The position numbers and the translations under genes are program-made. The notes under the pieces were generated by a model. It was given only the letters and a program-made list of their open reading frames with translations. It was not told where the DNA came from and did no database searches. From Acanthornis magna (lineage: Eukaryota > Chordata > Aves > Passeriformes > Acanthizidae), in assembly GCA_036785705.1 (NCBI GenBank), contig JAWUZG010000159.1, positions 5,642,001 through 5,706,000 of the forward strand: DNA of 64,000 bases, given 5' to 3'. Of the stretch, positions 61,201-64,000 are shown in pieces (position 1 is the stretch's first letter; each line of letters starts with the position of its first letter).

Positions 61201-62880
61201 GGGTGGGGTTGCACAGCTGAAGGTCCAGGCTGGGGTGGGATGAGAAAACAAACATCTTTCTCAGGGGGAGCCTGGCTTTAAATCAGCTTAAATTGATCTA
61301 GAAACCACACCCTCGGCAGGAAAGAAATTTAGGCAAATACATGCCTGGTGAAGAGCAGGTTAGTGCTGCTCCTCAGGAAGTACAAAAGATGCTGCAGAGC
61401 TTGATCCTAACCAGGCAGACAAAACGCAGCTGCTCAGGTATTGGTGTTTCCATCCGTGGGGAGCACTGCAAGGCAGCCACAGTGGGGATTTTGGAGCAGC
61501 CCCAGTGAGTGCAGCAAGTGTTCCCTCGTTACTAATGTGGATGTGGCTCCACGACCTCTCTCCCTCTCCATCCTCCCAGAGCCTGAGCCATTCCTAAGCA
61601 CATGTTAGGAGTGAGCTAAGAGTTTAATGCTGGTTTCACCACTATTTCAATTGCACCGTGAGTCATTTCGATGTGATGCCTCAGTTTCCCTGTTATTAAG
61701 AGGTGCACATGCATGCATACAAACACATTAAATCATTCATCATGTTTCCCATGCAGCTTTTTGACTAGCTACCTGCTATTCACGCCAGGATTTTAAACAT
61801 AAAGAGCTACAGAAGTGCTGAATATCAGTTTCTAAAAGAGTTGTAGGACCTGGTGCTGGGTACTGTGGGATATTGCTTGTCTGAAAATACTAGATGAACA
61901 ATCTATCAAGAGCACACCCCAGAAACACTGACCTCCTTTATCCTCCACCCCTATTCTTTCTCCTTTGCCCAAGGAATGAATCTAAATGTAAGCATAAACC
62001 TAATGTATATACGTATGCTTTCTGAAGTTACCTCAGGCTGGATGCAGTGACCCAAATAAACCATCCTGGCTTCCCCTTCTTTCCAAGCAAGATTTGGGAA
62101 GCATTAGTCTACATTAGTTATCTGAGACTGTTATTATTATCAATTACTGTTGTAGCAGGCATCTGCCTGGGCTAATGTGGACTGGGGCTCTATTACTGTA
62201 GATGTTGCACCCGCTGAGTTAAAAAAGTCACTGCTTTAAGAAGTTGATAATCCACCTCAAGACAGTATCCCACAGAGGCACATACCAGGGAGCAGAAGGA
62301 AACGGGAAGGCAAGGGTGCAGGGTAATGGAATGGCATAAACCACCCGTGTGCACAGGTTGATGGTTTCATTTTAAGTAAACGTTGCTGGTTTTATGATTC
62401 CTACAGAGTATCTCCTCCCTCGGATTTATAATGCTTCTCCATTAACTCCCCCCGCTGCCAGTTGGAAAAAGTGACCCGGGGCTCTGTGCACAGAAACATA
62501 CATGCGTGTCTACGTACGTGAATATATAATCAGCACGTTTTAAATTATTTAATGGTGTTGGTTTTGTCACGGACCGTGTCTTCTAATGTGCACTTCTTTA
62601 AGAAAATAAAAGAAAAAAAAAAAAAGTGGGCAGGAAAAAGCAGTGTGTATGCGTGCTTGTGCAGACAGCCGATGTACTCGCATCTCTAAAGTCTGTGGGA
62701 GTTTGGGCCCCTTCCTTATACATAAACCGCCCTCCCTCCTGGGGTGTCTTCTCCTTAATGACGTTCACGGTAATTTAGGCGCTCGGGACCGGCTCAGCCT
62801 CTCGCCGAGCCCGCAGCCTCCACAAACATCCTGAAAAGCAACCTGAGCAGACGTCCCTCCTCGAGGCAGTTCCAGGGATT
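46230..62880. other. SPO11-BMP7 intergenic region, BMP7-proximal part
   Basis: About 16.6 kb of non-coding sequence upstream of BMP7. Low-complexity stretches: TAGAAA-rich at 46.30-46.36 kb, C/A-rich at 49.02-49.08 kb, and A tracts near 48.16, 57.34, 61.12 and 62.61 kb. No exon, RNA gene or intact repeat is recognised. As the flank of a developmental gene it may hold enhancers, but none can be proved here. Confidence 0.6.
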
Positions 62881-62983
62881 TTCTCTCCCAAGCGGTTTGG
62901 AGCGGGCGAGCGAGAGAGAGCGCTTGGGTTCTGCTGCCTGCTCCTCCCACCAGAGACACCCTCCCGCCGCTCCCCGCCGCTCC

Positions 62984-63020
62984 GAGCCGAGCCGAGCCGA
63001 GCCGAGCCGAGCCGAGCGAG
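62984..63020 (+). repeat. (GAGCC)n pentanucleotide repeat, about 7 copies
   Basis: Near-perfect GAGCC tandem array in the BMP7 upstream/5'UTR region. Confidence 0.9.
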
Positions 63021-63102
63021 CCGCGCCGCTCACACGGCTCCGCCGCGGCGTGCGGGACGCGGGCAGAGCGCTCCGCTCCCGCTGCCGGGGAAAGCGCCTC
63101 GG

Positions 63103-63129
63103 GCCGCCGCCGCCGCCGCCGCCGCCGCC
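63103..63129 (+). repeat. (GCC)9 trinucleotide repeat
   Basis: Nine perfect GCC units, about 210 bp upstream of the BMP7 start codon and likely in the 5'UTR. Confidence 0.92.
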
Positions 63130-63336
63130 CCGTCCATGGGCCGGTGCCGCTGAGGCAGCCCCGCCGCCGCCGCCTCGGGCCATGAGCGGGCTGCGGCGCC
63201 TCCGCGGGGGCTGAGCGCGGGGCCGCCCGTCCGTCCGCGCCCCCCGCGCATGCCGGTGGCGGGGCGCGTCCCGCGGCGGGGCAGCCCCGCGCCCCCCGCG
63301 CCGCCCCGCAGCCGCAGCCGCCGCCGCCGCGCCGCG

Positions 63337-63769
63337 ATGCCGGTGGCGGGGCGCGGGCAGCCCGCCTCCTGGCTGCTGGTGCTGGGCGCCGCCGCGCCCG
63401 CCCTCTGGCTGCGCTGCGTGCTCGCCGACTTCACGGTGGACAACGAGGTGCACTCCAGCTTCATCCACCGGCGGCTGCGCGGCCCCGAGCGCCGCGAGAT
63501 GCAGCGGGAGATCCTCTCCATCCTCGGCCTGCCGCACCGCCCGCGGCCGCACCTCCACGGCAAGCACAACTCGGCCCCCATGTTCATGCTGGACCTCTAC
63601 AATGCCATGTCCGTGGAGGAGGGGGCGGCGGGGGCCGCCGCCGAGGACGGCGAGGGCTTCTCCTACCCCTACAAGCCCATCTTCAGCACCCAGGGGCCGC
63701 CCCTGGCCAGCCTGCAGGACAGCAACTTCCTCACCGAGGCTGACATGGTCATGAGCTTCGTCAACTTGG
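63337..63769 (+). CDS. BMP7: BMP7 exon 1: signal peptide and start of prodomain
   Basis: 433 nt: 144 codons plus one base, then the donor GTGAGT from 63770. Residues 1-30 form a signal peptide (hydrophobic core [14 protein letters not shown], likely cleavage after CVLA). The TGF-beta propeptide follows: [56 protein letters not shown] and DMVMSFVNL. This is BMP7-like rather than BMP5/6-like. BMP7 is a secreted TGF-beta-family ligand in kidney, eye and skeletal development; the mature domain is encoded beyond the window. I chose the ATG at 63337 (G at -3) because the protein then begins close to its signal peptide. An in-frame ATG at 63250 would add 29 Arg/Pro-rich residues. An Ala/Glu/Gly-rich stretch ([14 protein letters not shown]) is longer than the human equivalent. 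Confidence 0.96.
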
Positions 63770-64000
63770 GTGAGTGCCGCTCCCGGCGGGGCTGGGGCCG
63801 GGGCAGCCGGGCAGGGAACCGTGCCGGGGGGAGGCTGGAGCGGGACCCTGGCCCCCGACGGGAGGGCAGGGGCTGGTGGCGCAGGTGGCCCCGGCTGGGA
63901 GCTGTTTCCCAGCGGGTCCGGTGGGTGACCTGGGCAAGGAAGGGCAGGTAGCGGCCCGGGGACAGGTGGCCGCTTTGCCAGGCGGTAATTGAGTGGCACC
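63770..64000 (+). other. BMP7: BMP7 intron 1 (start only)
   Basis: Begins with GTGAGTGCC and remains GC-rich to the window end. The frame stays open to 63951, but this is intronic read-through. BMP7 exon 2 (beginning with the rest of the Val codon before EHDKE in other vertebrates) is not present. Confidence 0.85.

Larger units (their letters stand above)
62880..63960. promoter_or_regulatory. BMP7: CpG-island promoter and 5'UTR of BMP7
   Basis: CpG-dense block beginning about 450 bp upstream of the BMP7 start and extending into intron 1. It includes short tandem arrays (GAGCC and GCC units) in the probable 5'UTR. There is no TATA box; the transcription start is not determinable from sequence. 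Confidence 0.85.

Noticed and set aside
62794..63999. 401-codon minus-strand ORF opposite BMP7 exon 1
   Set aside because: Antisense shadow of a GC-rich coding exon; the plus strand encodes an unmistakable BMP7 prodomain.
1..64000. CRISPR arrays, operons, integrative elements or other prokaryotic systems
   Set aside because: Spliced vertebrate genes, CpG islands and large non-coding spacers show this is eukaryotic nuclear DNA; no such structure is present.

Overview
The window is vertebrate nuclear DNA, most likely from a bird. Four protein-coding loci can be read exon by exon: RBM38 (minus), RAE1 (minus), SPO11 (minus) and the first exon of BMP7 (plus). The order BMP7-SPO11-RAE1-RBM38 is the known amniote arrangement (human 20q13, inverted here). 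Its compression into 64 kb, the three strong CpG islands, short introns and a CR1-like LINE relic suggest an avian microchromosome. The species cannot be told from the sequence alone.

Layout. 1-5852 (-): the 5' half of RBM38 (coding exons 1-3; the last exon lies beyond the left edge), with its CpG island at about 5.07-6.56 kb. 6.6-18.6 kb: intergenic, no gene recognised. 18.6-26.3 kb (-): RAE1, complete, 11 coding exons giving 368 residues, with a minisatellite-rich CpG-island promoter. 26.8-36.3 kb (-): SPO11 exons 2-13, plus a tentative exon 1 at 38.16-38.26 kb. A minisatellite with a unit of about 30 bp lies directly upstream. 39-62.8 kb: a gene-free region of more than 23 kb between the divergent SPO11 and BMP7 genes, with one CR1-like fragment. 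62.88-64.0 kb (+): BMP7 CpG island, exon 1 and the start of intron 1.

Functionally these are unrelated neighbours: an RNA-binding regulator of mRNA stability and p53-family target (RBM38), an mRNA-export and spindle-checkpoint beta-propeller (RAE1), the meiotic double-strand-break transesterase (SPO11) and a secreted morphogen (BMP7). They share a conserved block rather than a pathway.

I see no undescribed multi-gene system. The best new lead is a cluster of p53-type half-sites in RAE1 intron 10, including a perfect 20-bp palindrome, about 16 kb upstream of RBM38. Other points are the SPO11 minisatellite, a frame-neutral SPO11 exon 2 (the basis of the mammalian alpha isoform), and a duplicated start region in BMP7.
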